Below, one piece after another: positions 1 to 9,651 of a DNA stretch of 47,417 bases. How positions within the stretch are numbered: the first letter of the stretch is position 1; each line of letters begins with the position of its first letter. The stretch covers positions 1 through 47,417 of the forward strand of contig CAXTJP010000016.1 in assembly GCA_964244615.1 (NCBI GenBank). The letters run 5' to 3'. Position numbers and translations under genes: made by a program. The notes under the pieces were generated by a model that was not told the origin of the DNA, ran no database searches, and saw only the letters and a program-made list of their open reading frames with translations. This stretch comes from BOG-908 sp964244615. GTDB taxonomy: Bacteria; Pseudomonadota; Alphaproteobacteria; Acetobacterales; Acetobacteraceae.

Positions 1-48
1 TACATGCTCAAACACGCCGCCCAACTAATCAAAGGTGCATAACACCCT

Positions 49-880
49 CTAGGCTCAGGACCCTTCATACGGCTCGGCGCGGCGTGATTCTCAGGGTGTC
101 GGAGGTGCTGCATGTCCGACCTGGTTCTGCTATCGGTTTCTCAGATGCGACGTATCGAGCCTTTCTTTCCGCGCTCACGCGGCCTGCCGCGTGTGGATGA
201 CCGGCGGGTGATCAGCGAGATCGTTTAGGTGATCCGCAACGGCCTGCAGTGGAAGGACGCGCCTGCGGGTTACGGCCCGCACAAGACGCTCTACAACCGC
301 TTCATCCGCTGGAGCCTGCTTGGCGTGTTCGCTCGCATCTTCGCGGCTCTTGCGGCCAAGGGCGGCGCAACTGCGTGGCTGATGATCGATGCTACTCACC
401 TTAAGGCGCGTCGCACAGCGGCCAGTCTGCTGCAAAAGGGGGTTTCGCTACATCGGACGCACCAAAGGCGGGTTGAACTCCAAGCTGCACGCCGCCCGCG
501 ACGGTCAGGGCCGGCCTATAGCCCTGCTGCTCACCGAGGGACAGCGCAGCGACCACGACGGTGCCGCCCTGCTGCTGCCCATGCTGACGTCAGCACGCGA
601 ACTGATCGGTGATCGCGGCTATGACAATAACTGGTTCCGGGCTGCGCTGGCCGGGCGGGGGATCAAGCCCTGCATACCATCGACGCGCTCACGCACGGTA
701 CCTCCTCCCTATGACCGGGTGCTCTACCGTCAAAGCCATTGCATCGAGAACGCCTTCGGCCGGGTGAAGGTTTGGCGCCGCGTGGCCACGCGCTACGACC
801 GATGCTCCCACACCTTCCTCTCCGCCATCTGCATTGCAGCCACCATCACCTTCTGGCTGTGATAAGAGTCCTGAGCCTAG
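49..880 (+). mobile_element. IS5-family (IS427-like) insertion sequence, inactive
   Basis: The element is bounded by a perfect 13-bp terminal inverted repeat, CTAGGCTCAGGAC at 49-61 and its complement at 868-880. It is about 830 bp long, the usual size for IS5-family elements of the IS427 type, and carries one broken DDE transposase. The outermost CTAG at each end contains the TA dinucleotide expected as target duplication for this group. The right-end CTAG (877-880) is shared with the next element, which inserted there. The family is assigned from transposase motifs and end structure; no database comparison was possible. Confidence 0.8.
112..862 (+). pseudogene. IS5-family DDE transposase, interrupted by a stop and a frameshift
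   Basis: An ATG at 112 follows GGAGG at 101-105. Translation opens MSDLVLLSVSQMRRIEPFFP, typical of IS5-family transposases, then meets an in-frame TAG at 226-228. The frame continues (NGLQWKDAPAGYGPHKTLYN, then IDATHLKARRTAASLLQKG) and shifts +1 near 436-445 in a run of four A and five G. The second part carries GRTKGGLNSKLHA, the second catalytic Asp in IGDRGYDNNWF, and the catalytic Glu region IENAFGRVKVWRR. All three acidic residues survive, but no single frame joins them. Some IS427-type elements use programmed frameshifting, so the shift could be natural; the upstream TAG argues for decay. Confidence 0.85.
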
Positions 881-2291
881 CACTACTTTGGCAGTTTCTT
901 TTGGACCTCAGCCAGCCGTCTTCGACAATGCGGACATCGTGACGGATATTGTGGGGACGCGAACAAGCGGGCGCTGATTGCGCGGCGCAGTTCAGGGAGC
1001 GTTGGTCTCGGCGGCGGCCCGTTGGACGGTAGATTTTTTCCCCGTCCGGCGGCTTTGAGCCGCAGGTGCTGGAGCTAGGCAAATGCGATGCACGTCATAA
1101 GCGCATGTCGGTGCAAACCGGTCCAGGACCGGCCTTCGAAACCGTCAAGGCCGAGTTCCTGCTTGAGTTGTTGATGTCCCTGCTCGCACACCCAACGCGC
1201 CTTGATTGCCGCAGCCAGACGCCGGAGCGCGGTGCGGACTGGAAGATTGCTGAGATAGTATTTTCGGTCCCCGCTGCTGCGCCATTCGCCGACCAGCCAG
1301 ACTTCCTCACCAGGCAAATGGCCATGGCGAGGGCTACGCGGTCTGTCGGCTATCCGTATGCGCACGGCCGAGAAGCGAGCAACGAGTGGGCCCTTGGTGC
1401 CCTGCCGCCAGGTGACCCGGCGCCACGGACACTTGGCCAGCACATCGGCGGCGTCCTGGGCGGTCTCACTTGGCACCGGATGCAGCCGCGGCTTGCCCCT
1501 GTTTGCCTGGGGAAAGAGCAAGCTCACACTTGTCGTGAAGACCTTCAGTGTGCGCGGAACGCCAACTGCCCAAAACAGGCCCCGCGCGCTGAGCCCCTGG
1601 CGGAACGGAGCCCCGCTGCCGTATCCGGCATCCGCTAGTACGCAGCCGAAGCGCACGCCGGCCGCCACCAATTGGTCGATTTCGGTCAGCGCGATCTGCG
1701 GCGTGGTTTGCGCGATACGCGCAGCCTCCGGCACACCAGCCTTGGCACACCGTGCAGCATCGTCAATCCAAGCGCTCGGCAGGAAGAGCCGCAATCCGAC
1801 CGGCACCGGCACCTCACGCGAAGACAGGGTCAGCGACACCAGGGATTGGCAGTTCGCCTGCTTGCCCAGAGCGCCGCAGTATTGTGCCGCCACCCCGACG
1901 CCGTGCCTTTCTTCGGCAGCGCGGTGTCGTCGATCACCAGCACCGCATCATCGCAACCAACGAGCCGATCCGCCTGCTCGGCCAAGACCCGCCACAGCGG
2001 TGCATTATCCCAGGCTGGGCTGCTGACGAAATGGTAGAGTTGGTCGTGGCCAGCAAGCCCAAGCCGAGCCGCGATCGGCTGCACACTTTTGGGCCCGTCG
2101 GGTCCAAGCAAGCCGCGCACGTAGAGCAGTCCCCATCGCTGGCGCGTGCTGCGCCCCATGACGTCCACAAACGGCGTCAGCCAGCGATCGAGATCCTCTC
2201 CAAGCGGCAAAGACCTGGACACAGCACATGCTCCGCTGAATCCAAGCCTGATACAAAGCTGCCTCGTGATCATACAAGTGCCAAAGTAGTG
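881..2291 (-). mobile_element. IS701-family insertion sequence with CTAG target duplication
   Basis: The ends are inverted repeats CACTACTTTGGCA (881-893) and TGCCAAAGTAGTG (2279-2291). They are flanked by the direct repeat CTAG at 877-880 and 2292-2295, a 4-bp YTAR-type duplication typical of IS701-family insertion. Length is 1,411 bp. The single transposase gene runs on the minus strand and its stop codon lies inside the left inverted repeat. The element interrupts nothing but the CTAG end of the neighbouring IS5-family element, so it arrived later. Confidence 0.85.
883..2273 (-). pseudogene. IS701-family transposase, frameshifted and with a premature amber stop
   Basis: The start is ATG at 2273. 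The N-terminal part includes RQRWGLLYVRGLLGPDGPKS and the first catalytic Asp in VLVIDDTALPKKG. The frame is lost at about 1886-1895 (after KKGTASG) and resumes in another frame as VAAQYCGALGKQANCQSLVS. The second Asp is in VLADAGYGSGAPFRQGL and the Glu is in WVCEQGHQQLKQELGLDGF. A TAG at 1075-1077 then replaces the residue expected between CIAFA and LQHLRLKAAG. Beyond it the frame stays open to the natural stop at 883-885, ending LAEVQKKLPK. Two independent lesions indicate an inactive copy. Confidence 0.87.
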
Positions 2292-2295
2292 CTAG

Positions 2296-2600
2296 TGCGA
2301 TCGACCATCCCTAGATCCTTATCGAAAAGGCTATTCCAGCACGAGTTTGATGCAATGTTGTTCCTGGCCTGGGACTTGCGGAAATACGGCCGCTATGGGT
2401 TCAACAGCGACATCTCGAAGCTTGGATATGGTCAAAGCCGATCCAAGCATCAAAACCCTGACGGGAGGAGGGCCTGGTACTCCTGGCCGCCGCGTGCGCG
2501 ACGCTTCTGTTCACAGATGCAATCTACCATATCAACTCTCTAACTCTGCGGAACATAGACGTTGACTTCTATGATGATACACCGTCGGAGGCGCCCCGCC
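2296..2600. other. Low-GC intergenic stretch, possible gene debris
   Basis: No convincing gene is seen. GC content is visibly lower than in the rest of the window. One plus-strand frame stays open from inside the insertion sequence to about 2543 and reads FDAMLFLAWDLRKYGRYGFN, which looks protein-like but has no usable start and no family I recognise. It could be the 3' remnant of a gene broken by the insertions. Confidence 0.35.
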
Positions 2601-3124
2601 ATGGATAGCTTCTCACGCTCGGCGGCAATCGGCTTTGCCACATCGCGGCTGTTGGCGGCGGGTCCTCCCACCTCGAACAAAGTTCCCGAGTGGGCTCTCG
2701 GCGACTGGACGCCAGTCTACGTCTGGCAAAACACTGAGATGCGTTTCAACCTGCACCCGACGACCCGAAACATTGGTACTCGGATCAGCACCTATCGGTT
2801 ACTTCGACCTCGCTGACTCTAGCCGACGATCGGAGTGTTAATCCGATTGTCAGCTTTCATCACGGTCCTCCAAATACCCCCATTCATAAGTTCGGCGGGG
2901 CTACTTTGCAGGATCTGGGCCTTCCGGCAAACAACGGGCCGGTCGATTACTTTGCATTTGACTGTGCTTACGATTTGACCAGATCGGATAAGACTGGAGA
3001 CTACAAAGCCGATCGGACTATCCCAATCACGTGGTATGCGATCGTCTCCTCACATACTGAAATATACCTGCCATTTTTCGCTGGTTCGTATATCAAAGTT
3101 AGAAAGACCTCACCGACAAGCTGA
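2601..3124 (+). pseudogene. Unrecognised hypothetical gene, apparently frameshifted
   Basis: I do not recognise the family. An ATG at 2601 has GGAG ten bases upstream and opens MDSFSRSAAIGFATSRLLAA. The frame reads to PVYVWQNTEMRFNLHP near 2755 and soon afterwards closes. The neighbouring frame, which has a stop at 2735, is open from there to TGA at 3122-3124. It continues sensibly as DDPKHWYSDQHLSVTSTSLT and later GPVDYFAFDCAYDLTRSDKT. The join fits one indel at about 2745-2760. GC is much lower than in neighbouring genes, suggesting foreign origin. It could instead be two small unrelated frames. Confidence 0.4.
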
Positions 3125-3188
3125 TAGGGTGAAACGCGCCGGTAGACCGAATACCGCGTGTTAAGCAGTCTTCGCGTATGATAATGGT

Positions 3189-3204
3189 CGGCCCGTGCGG
3201 GCCG
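3189..3204 (-). terminator. GC-rich hairpin downstream of the LOV gene
   Basis: CGGCCCG and CGGGCCG form a perfect 7-bp stem with a 2-base loop. It sits just past the stop of the minus-strand LOV gene. There is no long T-run after it, so it is a candidate terminator or RNA-end stabiliser only. Confidence 0.35.
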
Positions 3205-3226
3205 GCTCAGGCGGCGCGGATCGCCT

Positions 3227-3817
3227 TCAGTCCGGCATGGACCAGGCCGACGGGGTCAGCCGGCTCGTCAGCTGGTCGAGCCTGCGTGCCGATGCCACCA
3301 GCGCCTCTATGGCGTGGGCGCCAGCCTCGCCCTCCGGCGCTTCGTCCACCAAGCCCAGTAGCAGGGCGTGAAACTCCGCTTCCGCCTGGACCGGCATGTC
3401 GGCGCGGCCCAGGCTGTAATCGGGCAGCGAGGCCGGCGGACCCTCGGTGACGTCGCGCTGGTTGCCGAAGTAGTGCAACAGCGTGCCGTCATGCGCGAAA
3501 ACCGGCGAAAGAAACAAAAGGTTCCAGAACATCGAGCCGTCGCGTCGGTAGTTCACGATCCATTCGACGCAGCCCCGCTGCTCGGCCAGGCAGGCGCGGA
3601 TGCGGGCCGCGGTCCGCCTGTCGGTGCCTTCACCCTGTAGGAAACGGCAATTCCGGCCGATCGTCTCCGTGGGCGCATAGCCGCTCAGGGTCTCGAAGGC
3701 GGCGTTCACCGCCACCATCGGGTTGTCCGGCAGCGACGGATCGGTCAGCACCATGGGCTCGGTGCTGTGCATGATGGCCGATACGAGGGCGCGGGTGATC
3801 GGGTTCGGCTCCTGCAT
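3227..3817 (-). CDS. Short LOV-domain (PAS) blue-light receptor
   Basis: This encodes a 196-residue cytoplasmic protein with one LOV domain (about residues 12-125) and a roughly 70-residue C-terminal tail with no known output domain. The flavin-binding LOV signature GRNCRFLQGEG holds the photoactive Cys57. The flavin contacts N89 (NYRRDG), N99 (FWNLL) and Q120 (GNQRDVTE) are all present, so blue light should form a cysteinyl-FMN adduct. Short LOV proteins usually signal by dimer rearrangement to a partner. No kinase or response regulator lies beside it; the divergent neighbour is a Spy-like periplasmic gene. The start at 3817 has GAGAGGA seven bases upstream; an in-frame ATG at 3856 behind a G-rich stretch is an alternative. 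The partner and output are unknown. Confidence 0.87.
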   Translation of the reverse strand: MQEPNPITRALVSAIMHSTEPMVLTDPSLPDNPMVAVNAAFETLSGYAPTETIGRNCRFLQGEGTDRRTAARIRACLAEQRGCVEWIVNYRRDGSMFWNLLFLSPVFAHDGTLLHYFGNQRDVTEGPPASLPDYSLGRADMPVQAEAEFHALLLGLVDEAPEGEAGAHAIEALVASARRLDQLTSRLTPSAWSMPD

Positions 3818-3920
3818 GGGATGGTCCTCTCGGCGGGCGGCGAACGGTGTTACCATATGAAATCCCCCCTCGCCCTCAAACGTACTAATGTCCGGCTCGT
3901 CGCTCGAAAAGGACCAAGAC

Positions 3921-4370
3921 ATGCGCCTGCACCTGCTTCTGACAGCCTCCCTGATGGTCGTCTCCGGCAACGCCCTGGCCGACCCGGGCGGGCACGGCAT
4001 GCATCACGGCGGCGAAGAGTTCCTGCGCGGCGTGTCGCTGACCGATGCGCAGCGCGACCAGGTGCGTCAGATCGAACAGGCCGGCTGGGCGCAGTCCAAG
4101 AGCGGCTTCGAACAGATGCGCAGCGTGCACGAGCAGATCATGTCCCGCCTGCTGTCGTCCGGCAGCGTGAGCGAGGCCGATTTGGCGCCGCTGGTGCAGC
4201 AGGAGCAGGCGCTGCGGGCGCAGATGGACGAGCGCCGGCTCGCCGCCGCCCTGCAGATCCGCCAGGTGCTGACGCCGCAACAGCTGGCCGAGGCGGCCGC
4301 CAAGCACCAGCAGCTGGAAAGCCTGCACGAGCAGGAGCATGCGCTGACCAAGCCTGCCGACGCTGAGTAA
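3921..4370 (+). CDS. Spy/CpxP-like periplasmic LTXXQ-motif protein
   Basis: This encodes a 149-residue exported protein. A signal peptide (MRLHLLLTASLMVVSGNALA) is followed by a His/Gly-rich start to the mature chain. Two LTxxQ motifs, LTDAQRDQVRQI and LTPQQLAEAAAK, define the Spy/CpxP superfamily of small, all-helical periplasmic chaperones and stress sensors. The long charged helix between them is typical. The ATG at 3921 has AAGGA at suitable spacing; a longer frame from 3888 would put a charged extension before the signal peptide and is less likely. No two-component envelope-stress genes are adjacent, so the physiological role is inferred from the family only. Confidence 0.8.
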   Translation: MRLHLLLTASLMVVSGNALADPGGHGMHHGGEEFLRGVSLTDAQRDQVRQIEQAGWAQSKSGFEQMRSVHEQIMSRLLSSGSVSEADLAPLVQQEQALRAQMDERRLAAALQIRQVLTPQQLAEAAAKHQQLESLHEQEHALTKPADAE

Positions 4371-4419
4371 TAACAAAAGGCAAAAGGCCTTCTTTCTTGA
4401 AGAAGCAAAGAACTTCTGA
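4371..4419. terminator. Convergent-gene terminator, degenerate copy of the interspersed repeat
   Basis: AAAGGCCTTCTTTCTTGAAGAAGCAAAG-like sequence fills the gap between convergent genes. CTTCTTTCTT pairs imperfectly with the following GAAGAAG. It resembles the repeat copies at 26298 and 35843 and probably terminates both flanking genes. Confidence 0.55.
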
Positions 4420-5814
4420 TTACTGGATCCAGCCCCGGCGCTTTGCCTCCTCGAACGCCCCGTCCAGGGCGTGGCGGGTGCGCTCTATGAGCGTGTCCGC
4501 CTCGGCCTCGCTCAGCACGAAGGGCGGGGCCGCCAGCATGCAGTCGCCCGTCGCACGCAGGATCAGCCCGGCGCGATAGGCGATGTCGCGGCAGACCGCG
4601 CCCATCTCCCCGGCCTTGGGGAAGCGGGCGCGTTGCACCTTGTCGGGCGTCAGCTCCAGCCCGCCCATCAGCCCGACCATGCGCGCCTCGCCGACCAGCG
4701 GATGGTCGGCCAGTGCGTGCCAGCGCGTGGCGAGGTAGGGGCCGATGCCGTGGCACACCCGGTCCACCAGGTTTTCGCGGCGGATGATGCCGATGTTGGC
4801 GATGGCGGCCGCGGCACAGGCCGGGTGGCCGCTCGTCGTGTAGCCGTGGTTGAAGTCGCCACCGGCGGCCAGCACGTCGGCCATGGCGTCGCTCACCATC
4901 ACCCCGCCCATCGGCAGGTAGCCCGAGGTGATGCCCTTGGCGATCGTCATCAGGTCCGGCGTGAAGCCGTAGTGCTGGCAACCGAACCAGGTGCCCAGGC
5001 GCCCGAAGCCGCAGATCACCTCGTCGCTGACGATCAGCACGTCGCGCGCGCGGCAGATGCGCTCCACCTCGGGCCAGTACGTGTCGGGAGGCATGATCAC
5101 CCCGCCCGCGCCCTGCACCGGCTCGCCGATGAAGGCGGCGACGTTCTCGGCCCCGACCCGGTCGATGGCGCGCCCCACCTCGCGCGCGGCCCACAGGCCG
5201 AACTCGGCGGGGGACATGTCCCCGCCCTCGCCCCACCACCAGGGCTGGGCCACATGGATCACGCCGGGGATCGGCAGCCCGCCCTGCGCGTGCATCCAGG
5301 CCATGCCGCCCAGGCTGGCGCCGCCGATGGTGCTGCCGTGATAGCCGTTATGGCGCGCGACGAAGTGGGTCTTCGCGGGATGCCCGCGCAGCTTCCAGTA
5401 ATGGCGCACCATGCGGATGATGGTGTCGTTGGCCTCCGACCCGGAGTTGGTGAAGAAGGTGCGGGTGAAACCCGGCGCCAGCTCGCCCAGCAGCTCCGCC
5501 AGCTCGATGATCGGGATCGTCGTGGACTTGAAGAACTTGTTGTAGAACGGCAGCTGCAGCATCTGCGCGTTCACGGCCTCGGCGATTTCGTGCCTGCCGT
5601 AGCCGACGGACACGTTCCACAGGCCGGAAAACCCGTCGAGATATTGCCGCCCCTCGATGTCGCGCAACCAGACGCCCTCGGCATGGGTGATGATGCGCAC
5701 TCCTTCCGCGTTCAGCGCTGCCATGTCGCTGAACGGGTGGATGTGGTGGCGTGCGTCGCGCGCGCGCAGCGAAGCGGCGGTGTCGGCATCGTTCATGAGG
5801 GACTGATCGGGCAT
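4420..5814 (-). CDS. Class III (omega) pyridoxal-phosphate aminotransferase
   Basis: This encodes a 464-residue cytosolic enzyme of the class III aminotransferase fold. It should transfer an amino group between an omega-amino acid or polyamine and a keto acid such as pyruvate. Visible landmarks are GSEANDTIIRM (phosphate-binding turn), HNGYHGSTIGGASLGG, the cofactor aspartate in VSDEVICGFGRLG, and the PLP lysine in MTIAKGITSGYLPMGG. Length and motif spacing match the beta-alanine/putrescine/GABA--pyruvate transaminase group. The exact substrate cannot be read from sequence, and no polyamine or beta-alanine pathway genes flank it, so no symbol is given. It is transcribed alone, convergent with the Spy-like gene. 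Confidence 0.88.
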   Translation of the reverse strand: MPDQSLMNDADTAASLRARDARHHIHPFSDMAALNAEGVRIITHAEGVWLRDIEGRQYLDGFSGLWNVSVGYGRHEIAEAVNAQMLQLPFYNKFFKSTTIPIIELAELLGELAPGFTRTFFTNSGSEANDTIIRMVRHYWKLRGHPAKTHFVARHNGYHGSTIGGASLGGMAWMHAQGGLPIPGVIHVAQPWWWGEGGDMSPAEFGLWAAREVGRAIDRVGAENVAAFIGEPVQGAGGVIMPPDTYWPEVERICRARDVLIVSDEVICGFGRLGTWFGCQHYGFTPDLMTIAKGITSGYLPMGGVMVSDAMADVLAAGGDFNHGYTTSGHPACAAAAIANIGIIRRENLVDRVCHGIGPYLATRWHALADHPLVGEARMVGLMGGLELTPDKVQRARFPKAGEMGAVCRDIAYRAGLILRATGDCMLAAPPFVLSEAEADTLIERTRHALDGAFEEAKRRGWIQ

Positions 5815-6138
5815 GGGTACGTATCCACGGCGTGTCTAACCGGCATTTACCTACCACGGAACGCGGCCCTGTCGTCACCCGTGGCCGGATGGCGGCAGGG
5901 CGCGAGGTGGCGTCGCCGCGCTGCGGCCCGACGAGGGCAGGGCCGGCGCTTCCGGCGCAGGTGGCGGTGCGGCCTGGGTTTCCGGCAGGGATTGATCGGC
6001 GGGCATGTGCGGCCAAATCTGGACGCGCCAGGCTGCGCTGCCTGCCGCCCCTTGGCCTTCGGTGCCGCGGGTTCTAGACACCCCCACCGCCCGCCGACTG
6101 CTCGTCGGCTGTTTGTCGACGCAAGTCCGGAGCCGCCC
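5815..6138. other. Intergenic region between divergent genes
   Basis: About 320 bp separate the divergent aminotransferase and ettA genes and should hold both promoters. No protein family is recognised here. A minus-strand frame ending near 5875 encodes a Pro/Ala-rich peptide (AAPPPAPEAPALPSS) without a supported start, and I do not call it. Confidence 0.5.
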
Positions 6139-7818
<1,680 letters not shown>

Positions 7819-7858
7819 GCGCGGCCTGCTCCGCACCGCCAGACTGACGCTGGAGCCG

Positions 7859-8317
7859 GTGGGGGCGGCAGACCTGCCGGCGCTGATGGCGTTGAAGGCG
7901 GACCCGCTAGTCTATGGCCAGATGCTGGGCGGCGTTCGCTCGCGCTGGCAGGTGATCGACGAGCTGGCGGAGGACAGGGCTTACTGGGCCCAGCACGGCG
8001 TCGGCATGTTCGCCATGCGCGAGGGCCGCGCCTTCCAGGGCACCACCGGCATCCACACCCGCCCGGACGGGCGAGGCCAGGCGCTTCGCTTCGCCGTGTG
8101 GCCGGGCGCGCGCGGCCGCGGGTTGGCGCGCGAGGGGGCAACGGCCGCGTTGCGGTTCGCGCATGACCGCGCCGGGCTGGCGCGCGTGATCGCCGTGGCA
8201 CAGGCGGAGAATTTCGGCTCTCGCATGGTGCTGGGGTCGATCGGCATGCGGGAGTGCGACGCGTTCCTCCGCAACGGCCTGATCATGCTGGTCTACGAGA
8301 GCATCGCCTCGGGCTGA
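7859..8317 (+). CDS. GNAT-family N-acetyltransferase (start uncertain)
   Basis: This encodes a protein of about 152 residues resembling RimJ/RimL-type GNAT acetyltransferases, which move acetyl from acetyl-CoA to an amine. The acetyl-CoA pyrophosphate loop is probably GARGRGLAREGATAALRFAH, followed by RVIAVAQAENFGSRMVLGSI, the typical NxxS step before the last helix. The GTG at 7859 would delete the usual first strand. That strand is present in frame just upstream as LLRTARLTLEPVG, but no ATG, GTG or TTG precedes it. Translation may begin at the CTG at 7826, a few bases after the ettA stop, or a sequencing or evolutionary change removed the start. Substrate is unknown. Confidence 0.75.
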   Translation: MGAADLPALMALKADPLVYGQMLGGVRSRWQVIDELAEDRAYWAQHGVGMFAMREGRAFQGTTGIHTRPDGRGQALRFAVWPGARGRGLAREGATAALRFAHDRAGLARVIAVAQAENFGSRMVLGSIGMRECDAFLRNGLIMLVYESIASG

Positions 8318-8329
8318 GCGACGCTGCGG

Positions 8330-8629
8330 CTACTCGGGCCCGACCCGGCTGTTCGGCTGGACCAGGATGGCGTCGCTATCCGCCAGCTTGACCACCACGG
8401 ACGCCAAATCCTCGTCCGGTTCCAGCCGGATCGGGAAATGGAAACCGCAATAACCGTCGCCCAGATCGGCATCCAGCAAGTCTCGCCGGAAGATGTCCAC
8501 CCGACCGGCGCCGATGCAGCGTGGGCCGGAAAACGCCAGCACCAGCTGGTCCCGGACGGTGCCGACCCGGGCGTAGATCCATCCGGCGACCAGGCTTTCC
8601 TGAACCATCTCGATTGAGCCTCGAATCAC
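8330..8629 (-). CDS. Conserved hypothetical protein of unknown function
   Basis: This encodes a 99-residue acidic soluble protein. I do not assign a function. Visible features are GWIYARVGTVRDQLVLAFSG and a strongly conserved-looking core, GAGRVDIFRRDLLDADLGDG, followed by YCGFHFPI. The pattern suggests a small beta-rich domain. I chose the GTG at 8629 because AGGAGAG lies six bases upstream; the longer frame to 8740 runs through AT-rich sequence that looks like a promoter. A later ATG (MVQESLVAGWIY) is another possibility. It is convergent with the GNAT gene, with 12 bp between stops. Confidence 0.6.
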   Translation of the reverse strand: MIRGSIEMVQESLVAGWIYARVGTVRDQLVLAFSGPRCIGAGRVDIFRRDLLDADLGDGYCGFHFPIRLEPDEDLASVVVKLADSDAILVQPNSRVGPE

Positions 8630-8884
8630 GTCGCTCTCCTCATCCCGATCGTTTCTTGAGTTCTGTTCAACCAGCGAGAGAAATGTTAGCGTCTGCGCCT
8701 GATTTTCAATCGTTATGCGGTCTTTAACAATTCTTTTCAAACCGTAATCGGCGCGACCACGCGTTATTCGGGTGGACCTCGGGAAATACTCTCCTGATGG
8801 AACTGACAGCAGGTGAATACATCTGAGTTTGGCCTGCCATCTGCCGGCCGTGGCGGACGCATGCTAGGCAGGCACCGGACAGTG

Positions 8885-9619
8885 ATGGAGCAAGCGGTGC
8901 AGACGCAGACGGTAGCTTACGAGGCCGATGGCCTGCGCATGGAGGGCCACCTGGCGCTCGACACCACGCAGCCGGGCCGCCGTCCCGGCGTGCTGGTGTT
9001 CCCCGAGGCGTTCGGCCTCGGTCCCCACGTCAAGTCGCGCGCGGAGCGGCTCGCCGGTCTCGGCTACGTGGCGATGGCCGGTGACCTGCATGGCGGCCAA
9101 TACGTGACACGGGACCTGGACGAGGCGCTTGGCCTGCTCGCTCCGTTGCGCGAGAACCCGTCCCGCATACGCGCCCGCACCGAGGCCGCGCTGGCCGCCC
9201 TGCTGGCGCGCCCCGAAGTCGACCCGGACCGGATCGCCGCCATCGGGTACTGCTTCGGCGGCACCATGGCGCTGGAACTCGGCCGCGGCGGTGCCCGGCT
9301 GGGCGCCATCGTGGGCTTCCATAGCGGGCTCGCCACGAAGGCGCCGCAGGACGCCAGAAACATTTGCGGCCGCGTCCTCGTCTGCATCGGCGCCGACGAC
9401 CCGAGCATCGACGGCGCCCAGCGTACGGCGTTCGAGGCGGAGATGCGCGAGGGCGGCGTGAACTGGCAGATGTCGGTCTATGGCGGCGTCGTGCACAGTT
9501 TCACCAACGTCGACGCCGACAGGCTGGGCAGGCCGCAATTCGCCCGCTACGACGCCCAGGCCGACGCCCGTTCCTGGACCGAGATGCGGACCGTGTTCGA
9601 CGAGGCGTTCGGCGCTTAG
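8885..9619 (+). CDS. Dienelactone hydrolase family protein
   Basis: This encodes a 244-residue alpha/beta hydrolase. The catalytic nucleophile is Cys123 in IGYCFGGTMALELG, where most alpha/beta hydrolases have Ser; this is diagnostic of the dienelactone hydrolase family. The motif VFPEAFGLGPHVKSRAERLA carries the conserved Glu41 that positions the cysteine. The triad is completed by an Asp near GADDPSIDG and the His in YGGVVHSFTN. Family members open lactone rings in aromatic degradation, but many bacterial homologues act on unknown esters, and no catechol-pathway genes are nearby. The ATG at 8885 matches the family N-terminus; a longer frame from 8813 adds an unconserved extension. Confidence 0.85.
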   Translation: MEQAVQTQTVAYEADGLRMEGHLALDTTQPGRRPGVLVFPEAFGLGPHVKSRAERLAGLGYVAMAGDLHGGQYVTRDLDEALGLLAPLRENPSRIRARTEAALAALLARPEVDPDRIAAIGYCFGGTMALELGRGGARLGAIVGFHSGLATKAPQDARNICGRVLVCIGADDPSIDGAQRTAFEAEMREGGVNWQMSVYGGVVHSFTNVDADRLGRPQFARYDAQADARSWTEMRTVFDEAFGA

Positions 9620-9651
9620 CCTGCGCCCACCTGGATTTGCTGGAGAACCCG

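Noticed and set aside
4471..6138. Long open frame running into ettA from upstream
   Set aside because: It is antisense to the class III aminotransferase, a product of high GC; EttA homology begins at the ATG at 6139 with a good ribosome site.
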